64,000 nt of DNA from Sagittula stellata E-37 (GTDB taxonomy: Bacteria; Pseudomonadota; Alphaproteobacteria; Rhodobacterales; Rhodobacteraceae): the NCBI RefSeq assembly GCF_039724765.1, contig NZ_CP155729.1, positions 2,737,501 through 2,801,500 of the forward strand, read 5' to 3'. The translations under genes were made by a program, and so were the position numbers. Position 1 is the stretch's first letter; every line of letters begins with the position of its first letter. This document shows positions 7,911 to 17,245 of the stretch, in pieces. The notes under the pieces were generated by a model. It was not told the origin of the DNA and made no database searches. It worked only from the letters and a program-made list of their open reading frames with translations.

Positions 7911-8858
7911 ATGAAAGACGCCAACCTCGCCAACGAGGGCAAATTCAGCGATCCGTACGTGACCGCGAAAGGCGAACCCCGGGCGCGTGTCGCGCTGACG
8001 GACCCTCAGACGCTCTGGTTTAATACAGGCACGCTCTGCAACATCACATGCGCCAACTGCTACATCGAAAGTTCGCCCGAGAACGACAGCCTCGTCTACA
8101 TCACCACCGCCGAGGTCGAGAGCTATCTCGACCAGCTCGAAGATCGCGACTGGGGCGTGCGCGAGATCGGATTCACCGGCGGCGAGCCTTTCATGAACCC
8201 CGAAATGATCGCCATGACCCGCGCCGCGCTCGAACGTGGGTACGAGGTGCTGATCCTCACCAATGCCATGCGCCCGATGATGCGCCCCCACGTCCAGCGC
8301 GGCCTTAGGGAGCTTCAGGCGGAACACGGCGACCGGCTGAACCTGCGCATCTCGCTCGACCACTATTCCGCCAGCCAGCACGACGCAGAGCGCGGCGCGG
8401 GAAGCTTTGCCAAGACAATCGAAGGCATGCGCTGGCTGCGTGACGAGGGGATCAGGATGGCCGTCGCCGGACGCACCCTTTGGCACGAATCCGATGCCGG
8501 GGCGCGGCAGGGTTTTGCCGATCTGTTCGCGCTCGAACACTTCGACATCAACGCGACCAACCCGGGCCAGACCGTGCTCTTCCCCGAGATGGACGAGACC
8601 GTCGAGGTGCCGGAGATCACGACCGCATGCTGGGGCATCCTCGGCAAACAGCCGTCCTCCGTGATGTGTTCGTCCTCGCGCATGGTTGTGAAACGGAAAG
8701 GCGCCGACCGCCCCGCCGTCCTTGCCTGCACGCTCCTGCCCTACGATGCGGAGTTCGAGCTTGGCACCACCCTGGCGGAGGCCGAGGGCGAGGTCGCCCT
8801 GAACCATCCCCATTGCGCCAAGTTCTGCGTCCTCGGCGGGGCAAGCTGTTCGGCCTGA
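7911..8858 (+). CDS. Radical SAM protein of unknown substrate, cysteine-rich C-terminus
   Basis: A 315-residue radical SAM enzyme. The [4Fe-4S]/SAM motif CNITCANC is at residues 43-50 (CxxxCxxC), followed by IGFTGGEPFMNPEM, the glycine-rich GGE strand. Six more cysteines lie in the C-terminal quarter (about 240, 253, 273, 302, 306, 313, ending CAKFCVLGGASCSA), which suggests one or more auxiliary Fe-S clusters of the twitch/SPASM kind. The start is at the ATG at 7911, with GGAGA 5 bases before it. It is divergent from zwf, and no precursor peptide or partner enzyme is evident. The reaction is unknown; a peptide- or protein-modifying role is possible but not shown. Confidence 0.85.
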   Translation: MKDANLANEGKFSDPYVTAKGEPRARVALTDPQTLWFNTGTLCNITCANCYIESSPENDSLVYITTAEVESYLDQLEDRDWGVREIGFTGGEPFMNPEMIAMTRAALERGYEVLILTNAMRPMMRPHVQRGLRELQAEHGDRLNLRISLDHYSASQHDAERGAGSFAKTIEGMRWLRDEGIRMAVAGRTLWHESDAGARQGFADLFALEHFDINATNPGQTVLFPEMDETVEVPEITTACWGILGKQPSSVMCSSSRMVVKRKGADRPAVLACTLLPYDAEFELGTTLAEAEGEVALNHPHCAKFCVLGGASCSA

Positions 8859-9008
8859 GGTACGCGATTCTCGGTCAGCAAATCATCCCCAACGTGTAAG
8901 CCGCCGCGGTGCAAGCCTTTTCGGCGGGCCATTGCCTGCCGGCTTCCTTTCGCCACTTGCAGCACTCCGCCCCGCGTGTCACCAAAACCCCGCACGAGGA
9001 GACGCGCC

Positions 9009-9953
9009 ATGACCACGCCCCGCAAGATCATCATCGACACAGACCCCGGGCAGGACGACGCCGTCGCGATTCTGCTGGCCCTCGCCTCTCCCGAAGACAT
9101 CGAGGTCCTCGGCGTCACCACGGTCGCGGGCAACGTGCCGCTGGACCTGACCACCCGAAACGCTCGGATCGTCTGCGAACTGGCAGGCAAGCCAGAAACC
9201 CGGATCTTCGCGGGTTGCGATGCACCGTTGGCCCGGCCCCTGGTCACCGCCGAACATGTCCATGGCAAGACCGGCCTCGACGGCCCCGTTCTGCCCGAAC
9301 CCACGATGCCCGTCGCCGACCAGCACGCGGTGGATTTCATCATAGACACCCTGCGCGCCGAGGCGGCAGGCAGCGTCACCCTCTGCCCCCTCGGACCGCT
9401 TACGAACATCGCGACTGCGTTGCAGAAGGCCCCCGACATCGCATCGCGCATCGCCGAGATCGTCCTGATGGGCGGCGCCTATTTCGAGGTCGGCAACATC
9501 ACGCCCACCGCAGAATTCAACATCTACGTCGACCCGGAGGCCGCCAAGCTCGTGTTTGCCTGTGGCGCGCCGATCACCGTCATGCCGCTGGATGTCACCC
9601 ACAAGGCACTGGTGACAAAGCCCCGCAATGATGCCTTCCGCGCGCTCGGAACACCGGTGGGCCAAGCTGTGGCCGAGATGACCGACTTCTTCGAACGCTT
9701 CGACAAGGAGAAATACGGCTCCCTCGGGGCCCCCTTGCACGACCCTTGCGTGACGGCCTACGTGATTGCCCCCGACCTGTTCAAAGGCCGGCACATAAAC
9801 GTCGAGATCGAGACCGCCTCCGACCTCACCCTCGGCATGACCGTCGCCGACTGGTGGCGTGTCACTGACCGCGCGCCCAACGCGACCTTTATGGGCTCCA
9901 TAGACGCGGACGGCTTCTTTGCCCTGCTCACCGAACGGCTGGGCCGACTATGA
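9009..9953 (+). CDS. Nucleoside hydrolase (inosine-uridine preferring family)
   Basis: Cleaves the N-glycosidic bond of nucleosides to free base and ribose. The diagnostic calcium-binding motif IIIDTDPGQDDAVAILLA is at residues 7-24. LMGGAYFEVGNITPTAEFNIYVDPEAA (two consecutive family segments) and HDPCVTAYVI, supplying the C-terminal Asp/His, are also present. The 314-residue length is normal. The start at 9009 has a GAGGAG site; a reading from 8976 is less likely. Which nucleosides it prefers cannot be read from the sequence. It stands between the radical SAM gene and an acetyltransferase, without clear co-transcription. Confidence 0.92.
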   Translation: MTTPRKIIIDTDPGQDDAVAILLALASPEDIEVLGVTTVAGNVPLDLTTRNARIVCELAGKPETRIFAGCDAPLARPLVTAEHVHGKTGLDGPVLPEPTMPVADQHAVDFIIDTLRAEAAGSVTLCPLGPLTNIATALQKAPDIASRIAEIVLMGGAYFEVGNITPTAEFNIYVDPEAAKLVFACGAPITVMPLDVTHKALVTKPRNDAFRALGTPVGQAVAEMTDFFERFDKEKYGSLGAPLHDPCVTAYVIAPDLFKGRHINVEIETASDLTLGMTVADWWRVTDRAPNATFMGSIDADGFFALLTERLGRL

Positions 9954-10125
9954 CAGTTCGAAACATGTGCGTGCGGAAGCAGGATGGCAGCGCTCGTGGA
10001 CGCGCCCTGTCACTTTTTTTGGCCGGTGCCGGGTTTGCTATGCGACAGGATGCAACAGACCCCTTGTCTTGCGCGGCTCCGGACCCCTTTGCTCTGATTG
10101 CGGCCTCTGCCCGTTGGACGTCCGC

Positions 10126-10572
10126 ATGAAATCCCTGCACCTCGCCACTGCCGACGATCTGCCGAAATTGCTCCCCATGGTGGCCGGTTTTCATGCGGAA
10201 ATGGAGTTTGGCACGGATGCCGAGCATCATCGGGCCGCGATCCAGCCGTTGCTCGACGGCTCTCCGCATGGCGCGATCTGGCTGATCGGACCGCGTCGGG
10301 CTCCGGTCGGGTACATCGCTATTACTTTCGGTTGGTCGTTGGAATTCGGCGGGCTCGACGCCATCGTGGACGAGATCTACATACGGCCCGCCGTTCGCGG
10401 ACGAGGCATGGGCGGCGAGGCGGTGCATGGCATCGCCATGGCACTGAAGGACGCGGGTGTCCGCGCCCTGCACCTTGAGGTCGACCGCGAAGACGACAAG
10501 GCCCAGACCTTTTACGCCCGCAACAAGTTCAAGGCGCGCGATGGTTACATCTTCATGTCTCGCGTGCTCTGA
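10126..10572 (+). CDS. GNAT family N-acetyltransferase
   Basis: A 148-residue GCN5-related acetyltransferase. The acetyl-CoA loop is seen as IRPAVRGRGMGGEAVHGIAMALKD (R/Q-x-x-G-x-G/A type) at about residues 86-109. A C-terminal strand VRALHLEVDREDDKAQTFYARNKF is typical of the fold, where the Y-A-R segment packs near the cofactor. The ATG at 10126 gives a conventional N-terminus (MKSLHLATADDLPKLL). The acceptor substrate is unknown. Confidence 0.85.
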   Translation: MKSLHLATADDLPKLLPMVAGFHAEMEFGTDAEHHRAAIQPLLDGSPHGAIWLIGPRRAPVGYIAITFGWSLEFGGLDAIVDEIYIRPAVRGRGMGGEAVHGIAMALKDAGVRALHLEVDREDDKAQTFYARNKFKARDGYIFMSRVL

Positions 10573-10710
10573 CACCACACCGGGGACGTGCTCCTGCAGC
10601 GCGGCATGTCACGCACATCTTCCGGTCCAGTGCGTTGGCGCGCGCATAGGGAAAGCGATACACCGCTGCTCCCCCTGTCAAGCGGCCCCCTGCCCGCCTA
10701 TATTTCGGTC

Positions 10711-12138
10711 ATGACCCTGCATATCCCGTTCGACAACAGCTACGCCCGCCTCCCCGAAGGTTTTGCAGCCCGCCTGCCTCCCAGCCGCGTGGCGCGTCCC
10801 AGCCTGATCGCCTTCAACCACCCGCTTGCGGAAAGCCTCGGGATCACCGGAACGCGCGACATGACCGACGACGCGTTGGCCGCGCTCTTCTCGGGCAACG
10901 CGCTGCCGGATGGTGCGGAGCCACTGGCGCAGGTCTATGCCGGGCATCAGTTCGGCGGCTATTCACCGCAACTGGGCGACGGCCGCGCGCATCTTCTGGG
11001 CGAGGTGCTGACCCCCGACGGCCGCCGCGTCGACATCCAGTTGAAGGGATCGGGACCGACTCCCTTTTCGCGCCGTGGCGACGGGCGGGCGTGGGTCGGT
11101 CCGGTCATCCGTGAATACCTCGTATCCGAGGCGATGCATGCGCTTGGCATTCCGACCACACGTGCGCTGGCCGCGTGTCGCACCGGAGAGGAGATCATCC
11201 GCGACCGCCCTCTGCCCGGCGCCGTCTTCACCCGCGTCGCGTCCAGCCACATCCGCGTCGGAACCTTCCAGTACTTCGCGAACCTCAAGGACCATTCGGG
11301 CCTCCAGACGCTGTTCGATTACACCGTGGATCGCCACTATCCCGACGCGGGCTCTCCGACCGACCTGCTCCGCGCCGTGATCCGCAGGCAGGCCGCGCTG
11401 GTGATGCAATGGATGTCCGTCGGCTTCATCCACGGGGTGATGAACACCGACAACTGCACGCTGTCGGGCGAGACCATCGACTATGGCCCCTGCGCCTTCC
11501 TCGACGCCTATGACCCTCGCAAGGTCTTCAGTTCGATCGACACCTACGGGCGCTACGCCTATGCGGCCCAGGCTGACATCATCGTCTGGAACATGGCTCA
11601 GTTGGCGACCGCGCTGATTCCCCTGATGCAGGATCAGGAAGCGGCGGTAGAGACCTTCACAAAGGAGGTCCACGCCATGCCGGACCACCTCCAGGCTGAG
11701 TGGTTGGCCCGATTCTCCGCGAAACTGGGGATTGACGCCCCACGCGACGGGGACGGTGCGCTGATCGGCGAGCTGTTGCAGCTCATGCAGGCGGGCGGGT
11801 CCGACTTCACCAACACTTTCGCAGCGCTGAGGCTCGGATCGGCCCGGGATGAGATCGCTGACCGCGCGGCCTACGACCATTGGCACCGCCGCTGGCAAGA
11901 CCGCCTGTCGGAAGAGGACGATCCGCAGGCCGTGCTCTCTGCCGCGAACCCGTTTGTCATTCCGCGCAATCATCGGATCGAGGAAGCGATCCAGGCAGCG
12001 GCCACTGGTGATGACAGCGTTTTCAATATGTTGCGCGACGCGCTTGCCAAGCCGTATGAACTTTCGGAGGACTATTACTACCTGACGCGGCCGCCGAAAG
12101 AGGATGAAGTCGTCACCGCCACCTTCTGCGGTACGTGA
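10711..12138 (+). CDS. selO: Protein adenylyltransferase SelO (pseudokinase-fold AMPylator)
   Basis: A 475-residue SelO/YdiU protein. SelO transfers AMP from ATP to Ser/Thr/Tyr of target proteins and is linked to redox stress in E. coli (family knowledge). Visible marks are QVYAGHQFGGYSPQLGDGRA near residue 70, LKGSGPTPFSRRGDGRA (ATP-binding region), FIHGVMNTDNCTLSG and TIDYGPCAFLDAYDP (metal-binding Asp and activation-segment equivalents). The C-terminus is VTATFCGT, so the cysteine form is used rather than selenocysteine. The start at 10711 gives MTLHIPFDNSYARLPEGF, matching family N-termini. It is monocistronic, with a hairpin just after the stop. Confidence 0.95.
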   Translation: MTLHIPFDNSYARLPEGFAARLPPSRVARPSLIAFNHPLAESLGITGTRDMTDDALAALFSGNALPDGAEPLAQVYAGHQFGGYSPQLGDGRAHLLGEVLTPDGRRVDIQLKGSGPTPFSRRGDGRAWVGPVIREYLVSEAMHALGIPTTRALAACRTGEEIIRDRPLPGAVFTRVASSHIRVGTFQYFANLKDHSGLQTLFDYTVDRHYPDAGSPTDLLRAVIRRQAALVMQWMSVGFIHGVMNTDNCTLSGETIDYGPCAFLDAYDPRKVFSSIDTYGRYAYAAQADIIVWNMAQLATALIPLMQDQEAAVETFTKEVHAMPDHLQAEWLARFSAKLGIDAPRDGDGALIGELLQLMQAGGSDFTNTFAALRLGSARDEIADRAAYDHWHRRWQDRLSEEDDPQAVLSAANPFVIPRNHRIEEAIQAAATGDDSVFNMLRDALAKPYELSEDYYYLTRPPKEDEVVTATFCGT

Positions 12139-12155
12139 TAACTCGGCACAATCGT

Positions 12156-12176
12156 GAGGGGCCTTGGCAGCCCCTC
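12156..12176 (+). terminator. Hairpin downstream of selO
   Basis: A perfect 7-bp stem GAGGGGC/GCCCCTC with a 7-base loop starts 18 bases after the selO stop. The tail is only weakly T-containing, so it may be a terminator or a 3' stabilising hairpin. Confidence 0.45.
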
Positions 12177-12350
12177 GCACAGCATTTGATCGCGCCTTGG
12201 AAGCTCGGCGCCTGCAGTAGTGGCGCAAACGACAGCTTCGTTTCTGGGAAAAATGCCGTTGCGGGCCCGCTTTTTGCCAAGCCAGTCGGCAGCGTAGGGG
12301 CACGCACGAATCCGTCACTCGATACGCTGACGCGCCTACCCAGAAACGTG

Positions 12351-13310
12351 TCAGTCCGACTTGAGTGAACCTGTGTCGCGACCGGCGGAGGCGAGTCCTT
12401 CGGGACCAGCGGGTTCGGCCAGCGGCGAAGGTCGCTTTCGCCGGTTGATCAGAACGATCCCCACGGCCACCAGCCCAAGCGCCAGGATGAATTGCGGGCC
12501 GACCGGTTCTGCGAAGATGAGCCAGCCGAACACAACCGCCAGCACTGGCGAGAGAAAGCTGAACGATGCGATATCGGAGGCCGGGTAAATCGTCATCAGC
12601 CATAGCCAGAACAGGAAGCCCATGCTTGCCACCAGCACGCCATACCCCAGCGCCGAATAGCTTATCCAGTCCGGGGTCCGGATCAGTGGCCCCATGAGCG
12701 GTGCGACGCACAGAAGGATCACGCTCGACACCGCAAGCTGCCAGAACAACTGCCCTTCGGCAGGGAGTTGCGATACCTTCGACAGGCGGACCGTGAGTGC
12801 AATCCCGGCCCAGCACCAGCAGGCGCAAAGGGCCAGCAGATCACCCAACAGGTCGCCCCCGGCCCGGCTTTGCGGATCGGCAAGCGCCCAGGCCACGCCA
12901 GCCATGGCCAGCCCGAGCCCAGCCGTGCGCCGCAGGGACAGCCGTTCGCCCGGAAGGGTCAGATGCGCCACCACCGCCAGCCAGACCGGCATCGAGTAGA
13001 AGAGGATCGAGGCCCGCGAGACGGAGGTCATGTCCAACGCCTTGAATAGAAATATGAACTCCAGCCCGAAGAGAGAGCCCAGAAGCAGACCCGGCCAAAG
13101 CGTCGCCGTCAAATTGCCCATGCGGCGGCGGCGCATCACCACCCAGAGGGACAGCACCGCCAAGGCCAGAAGTGACCGTAGTCCGGCCCCGAACACCGGG
13201 CCGAATCCGGCATTGGTCAGCTTGATGACGACCTGATTGAAGGCGAGCGCCACGGCAAAGGCCGTCAAACCGGCCGCTCCGGGCAAATCCATAGAGCTCT
13301 TGCGTTCCAT
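12351..13310 (-). CDS. DMT superfamily transporter with two EamA domains
   Basis: A 319-residue inner-membrane protein with about ten transmembrane segments arranged as two EamA repeats (about residues 10-140 and 150-290). The second repeat ends SFLSPVLAVVFGWLIFAEPVGPQ, typical of the family. Such proteins export metabolites or amino acids; the substrate is unknown. It is divergent from the fur-type gene at 13473. A short polar tail follows the last membrane segment. Internal ATG at 13292 is an alternative start. Confidence 0.88.
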   Translation of the reverse strand: MERKSSMDLPGAAGLTAFAVALAFNQVVIKLTNAGFGPVFGAGLRSLLALAVLSLWVVMRRRRMGNLTATLWPGLLLGSLFGLEFIFLFKALDMTSVSRASILFYSMPVWLAVVAHLTLPGERLSLRRTAGLGLAMAGVAWALADPQSRAGGDLLGDLLALCACWCWAGIALTVRLSKVSQLPAEGQLFWQLAVSSVILLCVAPLMGPLIRTPDWISYSALGYGVLVASMGFLFWLWLMTIYPASDIASFSFLSPVLAVVFGWLIFAEPVGPQFILALGLVAVGIVLINRRKRPSPLAEPAGPEGLASAGRDTGSLKSD

Positions 13311-13472
13311 GCCTTCCCAGACACCCGATCACGCTCCGGGTCAATCCCCGGTGCGACACCCGGCTCCGTTGGCAGGTCGGTTCCGGTCTCCAAGACGCCG
13401 CGCGCCTCTTGGCCTTCGCCACGCGATTGCCTACAACGGAGGACACGCAGTCATAACCTTGCCGGACCGCAC

Positions 13473-13889
13473 ATGCCCGACACCATCACAGAGCGTTGCG
13501 CCGCGCAGGGTCTGCGCATGACAGGCCAGCGGCGCACAATCGCGGAAGTGCTTGAAGACGCGACAGATCACCCGGATGTGGAAGAGCTTTATGCCCGCGC
13601 CTCGACCCGCGATCCCAACATTTCGATTGCGACGGTCTACCGGACGGTGAAGCTGTTCGAAGAGGCCGGCATTCTTGAAAAGGTCGATTTCGGCGACGGC
13701 CGTGCGCGCTACGAGGACGCCGACCGGGAACACCACGACCACCTGATCGACCTGACCACCGGAGCGGTCATCGAGTTCGTAGATGAAGAGATCGAAGCCC
13801 TGCAGGAAAAGATCGCAGAGAAGCTCGGTTACCGGCTGAAGGGCCACCGGATGGAACTGTACGGCACCCCGATCAAGAAGCGAAAGTAA
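13473..13889 (+). CDS. Fur-family transcriptional regulator (Fur/Mur type)
   Basis: A 138-residue Fur-family repressor. It has a winged-helix DNA-binding domain (TGQRRTIAEVLEDATDHPDVEELY, then SIATVYRTVKLFEEAGILEK) and a C-terminal dimerisation/metal domain with a HHDH motif at residues 87-90. The CxxC structural-zinc motifs are absent and C9 is the only cysteine, as is usual for alphaproteobacterial Fur/Mur. It is not Irr: the Irr heme-binding histidine run is missing. In Rhodobacterales this protein type usually senses manganese and/or iron (Mur); that is family knowledge. It faces alaX convergently and diverges from the DMT exporter. Confidence 0.9.
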   Translation: MPDTITERCAAQGLRMTGQRRTIAEVLEDATDHPDVEELYARASTRDPNISIATVYRTVKLFEEAGILEKVDFGDGRARYEDADREHHDHLIDLTTGAVIEFVDEEIEALQEKIAEKLGYRLKGHRMELYGTPIKKRK

Positions 13890-14071
13890 GACCCGCGCGC
13901 CGGTTCGGGTGCGGACTATTCGATGCGGTCAGCCCGACAACGCAGTGTCCCGGCGCAACTCCCGTTTGATTGGACCGCCGTGGCCCTCACTCTCATCGCC
14001 AAGTCCGACCGGTCGCCACTCGGGCCCGCCCACCGCAGGGTCGGCAAGCCAGCACTTTGCCGCAACAGACC

Positions 14072-14788
14072 TCAGGCGAGGATGATGTTCACCCGTCGGT
14101 TCTGCTTGCCCTTGTTCTCGATCTTGCCGAGCTTCACGGCCCCGATTTCGCCGGTACGGGCCACATGCGTGCCCCCACATGGCTGGAGATCCACCTGTTC
14201 GGTGCCAGTGCCGATACGGACGAGCCGGATGCGCCCCGCCCCGCGCGGCGGCTGGACCGACATGGTCTTGACCAGTTCCGGGCGCGCGTCCAGTTCATCC
14301 TCGGAGATCCAGCCATCGGTCACTTCCAGGTCGCGGTCGACGAGGTGGACCAATGCCTGTTCTATCCCGTCTCTGTCGGACGGCGGTTCCGGCATGAGGA
14401 AGTCGAGCCGTCCGGTCCCTGCTCCGATTTGGCCGCCGGTGACCGGTAGCGGGATGACGACACTGAGCAGGTGAAGCGCCGTGTGGACACGCATGTATTT
14501 GTGGCGCAGTTCCCAGTCGAGGATCTGGACCACATGGGCGCCGAGCGGCGGCAGCGGCGCAGGTTCGGCCGGGACGAGGATACTGGAACCGCCCTCGCCC
14601 CTGACGGTCGTGGCAATGGCCAGCGAACGCCCATCCCATTCGAGCCAGCCGCTGTCTCCCGGCTGCCCGCCGCCCTTGGGGTAGAAGAGAGCGGGTTCGA
14701 CGACAACGCCGCCCTCTGGCGTTTGGGCGACCACGACACCGGGCGCGTCGCGCCGGTACGTGTCCTCGCCGTACAAGTGGTCCGTCAT
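14072..14788 (-). CDS. Alanyl-tRNA editing protein AlaX (trans-editing)
   Basis: A 238-residue free-standing homologue of the AlaRS editing domain. It hydrolyses mischarged Ser-tRNA(Ala) or Gly-tRNA(Ala). Zinc/active-site motifs are HTALH at residues 102-106 and CGGTH at 204-208, with the usual basic C-terminus KIENKGKQNRRVNI. The start codon abuts the stop codon of the upstream mechanosensitive channel gene with no gap (TAG then ATG). It is the last gene of the cfa-trgA-trgB-cysK-mscS-alaX run. Confidence 0.93.
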   Translation of the reverse strand: MTDHLYGEDTYRRDAPGVVVAQTPEGGVVVEPALFYPKGGGQPGDSGWLEWDGRSLAIATTVRGEGGSSILVPAEPAPLPPLGAHVVQILDWELRHKYMRVHTALHLLSVVIPLPVTGGQIGAGTGRLDFLMPEPPSDRDGIEQALVHLVDRDLEVTDGWISEDELDARPELVKTMSVQPPRGAGRIRLVRIGTGTEQVDLQPCGGTHVARTGEIGAVKLGKIENKGKQNRRVNIILA

Positions 14789-17245
14789 CTACCTGTCTCC
14801 TTCTCCGGTGTCGCCCGACGGTTCGCCATCGTTACCCGGCGGCTCGGCTCCGGCGGCGGTGCCTGGCCCGCCCTTCTGTGTCGGTATGACGGTGGCCTCT
14901 CTGGCCGGCTCCTTGGGCTGCCGGCCGCCGCCGGGCGACAGCACCTCCGGATTGCGGAGCCAGATGTCGCGCTGCGCGAACGGCACCTCGATCCCGGCCT
15001 CCCTGAAGGCCTCCATGATCTGATGGCGCATGTCGGTGCCCACCACCAGCACCTGCCCCACATCGCGCAGGATCACCCTGATCTCGAAATCGAGCGAGTC
15101 TGCTCCGAACCCCGCGAAGTTGATGAACGGCTCGGGGTTCATCAGCACCATGTCGTGACGGCGCGCGATGTCGAGCAGGATCTTCTCCACCTTACGCGTG
15201 TCGGTGCCGTAGGCCACGCCGACCGACACGATGAGCCGCCCGAGCGAGTTGCCACGCGTATAGTTCGACACGGTGCCAGAGATCAGGTCAGCATTGGGAA
15301 CGATTAGGTCGAACTTGTCGAAGGTCTCGATCCGGGTGGAGCGGACAGAGATGTCCTTGACGATGCCATGCGTGCCGTTGACCTCGATCCAGTCGCCCTC
15401 GGAAATCGGGCGTTCGATCAGCAGGATGATGCCCGAGACGAAGTTGGAGACGATGGTCTGGAGACCGAAACCGATACCGACTGACAGTGCACCTGCGACG
15501 ATGGCAAGCGACGATAGGTCTAGCCCGCCGGCGGTGATCGCCACGACACCGGCAAGGAAGATGCCGATATACCCGATACCTGAAGTGATCGCCGTCTGCC
15601 CGCCCTTGTCGATCTTGGTCTTCGGGAGCACGGAGGACTTGAGCGCGCCCTGCAACAGGCGCGTCAGCATGAGGCCGACGACAAAGACGATGATGACCAC
15701 GAGGAAATCGGTCGGCGAAATCCGGGTGTCGCCAAAGACAAAGCCTTCGCGGAACCGCGTCCAGACCTCGGACAAATCGGCGCTGCGCGCGCCCCAGATC
15801 AAAGCGAGGAACGGCAACGCGGCGGCGCTCAGAATGAAACCCGCGAGAACCGGGATCAGACCATCGCCTTCCGTGTGTGTCGACCCGTTGATCAGTTCCG
15901 ACAGGTCGAAGATGAACCGCTGGAGAACGAGGACGATGAACACCAGAGCGAGGGTGGCGATATAGGGGTAGACCGTGGCCTCGCCGAAGCGGAAGTAACC
16001 GATCGCCGCCATGCACGTGCCCACGACCGACACCACCATGGCCATCCGGCCCAGCAAGCGTTGGAAGCGCAGACGAAAGGCGGTGCGATCCTCGCCGTCC
16101 GACATCTCGGCGTTGCCGTCTAGGGAGATGATCCGCCCCAGTCGGAACAGTGCGAGGCTGGCGATCACCAGCACCGGAAACTTCACCACTGCGGCTGTTT
16201 CGGCGGAATAGCTGTCGACTTCGCCAAGGGCCACGACCATCTCGGCGAAGACGTAGACTAACGCCAGCGCATTGGCGAGGCGGCGGGCCTCCCAGCGTGC
16301 ATTGTCCTTGAGGGGGATGGTGGCGCGGTCGCTGTCCTCGTGGAAGGTCTGGTCGGCCAGCCAGCGTGTGCCCAGCATGAGCGCCGCCCAGTACTGCAAT
16401 TCGCCCAGCAGGAATTCCCAGCGCGTGCCCGAAAAGCCGGTGGCCTCGACGGCCTCGACCAACGCGTAGATCCCGAGGTAGGGCAGCAGGATCTGGCCCA
16501 GGGAAATCAGGAAACGGAAGACACCGGTGCCGCGCCGGGCCTTGCCGCGGACCTGTTCCACACCCATCAGCGCCCAGCGTTTGCCCTGCGCGATCAGCAT
16601 CACGCCGATCACCATAAGCAGGAGCACCAAAGGCAGGTTGCGCCGCGCCTCTGTCTGGTAGGCAGGCGATGTGACGTTGTCCTTGATCTCCTGCCAGGCA
16701 CCTTGCCACGAATTGAGCAGATCGGACGCCGCCCTTGTCCAATTGGCCGGATTGAGCGGGCTAGGCCCCAGCGCCAGAACCTCCCGAGCCTGGCGGTCGC
16801 GGATGATGCTGTCGATCTGGGAGATGATGCCATCGGCGCGGGTGTAGGCCTCTTCGGCCTGGATCACCGGGGCGCGCAGTTCCGCAAGCTGGCTGTTCAG
16901 CGCCTCGCGCCGTGCCGCGATGTCCGCCGGTTCACTGTCCCCTTCCTTGGGCGCGGGACCCAGCGCGTCGATCTGCGCGCGTACCGTGGCAATGCGTGCC
17001 TCGTTCGTGCCCTGAGCGGAGAGGAATTGCGCGCGCCAGTCGGCGATCCGGGCACGCATGGTTTCCAGCTCGGTCACGGCCGCGGTGCCAAGGTCCAGCT
17101 TCACCTCGTCGGCCCGCGCCCGCAGCTCCCATTCCGTGTAGTCCGGCTGAGCCACGTCCTGGGCCGATACCTCGCCCGCGAACATGGCAAGACAAAGCAG
17201 CCCTGCGATCAGGACCCGCGACAATGCCCGTCTGAGATAGGTCAT
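14789..17245 (-). CDS. MscS-family mechanosensitive channel with DUF3772 periplasmic domain
   Basis: An 818-residue channel of the large MscS/MscK type. It has a signal peptide (about 1-29, LLCLAMFAGEVSAQ), then a helical periplasmic DUF3772-like region (about 30-185). About ten membrane segments follow, and then the MscS pore and beta domain: GALSVGIGFGLQTIVSNFVSGIILLIERPI and GTHGIVKDISVRSTRIETFDKFDLIVPN. A low-complexity Gly/Pro/Glu tail ends the protein. It releases solutes on hypo-osmotic shock. Its ATG overlaps the cysK stop by four bases (ATGA), and its stop abuts the alaX start, so all three genes are translationally linked. Confidence 0.93.
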   Translation of the reverse strand: MTYLRRALSRVLIAGLLCLAMFAGEVSAQDVAQPDYTEWELRARADEVKLDLGTAAVTELETMRARIADWRAQFLSAQGTNEARIATVRAQIDALGPAPKEGDSEPADIAARREALNSQLAELRAPVIQAEEAYTRADGIISQIDSIIRDRQAREVLALGPSPLNPANWTRAASDLLNSWQGAWQEIKDNVTSPAYQTEARRNLPLVLLLMVIGVMLIAQGKRWALMGVEQVRGKARRGTGVFRFLISLGQILLPYLGIYALVEAVEATGFSGTRWEFLLGELQYWAALMLGTRWLADQTFHEDSDRATIPLKDNARWEARRLANALALVYVFAEMVVALGEVDSYSAETAAVVKFPVLVIASLALFRLGRIISLDGNAEMSDGEDRTAFRLRFQRLLGRMAMVVSVVGTCMAAIGYFRFGEATVYPYIATLALVFIVLVLQRFIFDLSELINGSTHTEGDGLIPVLAGFILSAAALPFLALIWGARSADLSEVWTRFREGFVFGDTRISPTDFLVVIIVFVVGLMLTRLLQGALKSSVLPKTKIDKGGQTAITSGIGYIGIFLAGVVAITAGGLDLSSLAIVAGALSVGIGFGLQTIVSNFVSGIILLIERPISEGDWIEVNGTHGIVKDISVRSTRIETFDKFDLIVPNADLISGTVSNYTRGNSLGRLIVSVGVAYGTDTRKVEKILLDIARRHDMVLMNPEPFINFAGFGADSLDFEIRVILRDVGQVLVVGTDMRHQIMEAFREAGIEVPFAQRDIWLRNPEVLSPGGGRQPKEPAREATVIPTQKGGPGTAAGAEPPGNDGEPSGDTGEGDR

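Noticed and set aside
10963-12828. A 621-codon minus-strand open frame opposite selO.
   Set aside because: Mirror frame of the SelO coding region and part of the DMT gene; no family features or ribosome binding site.
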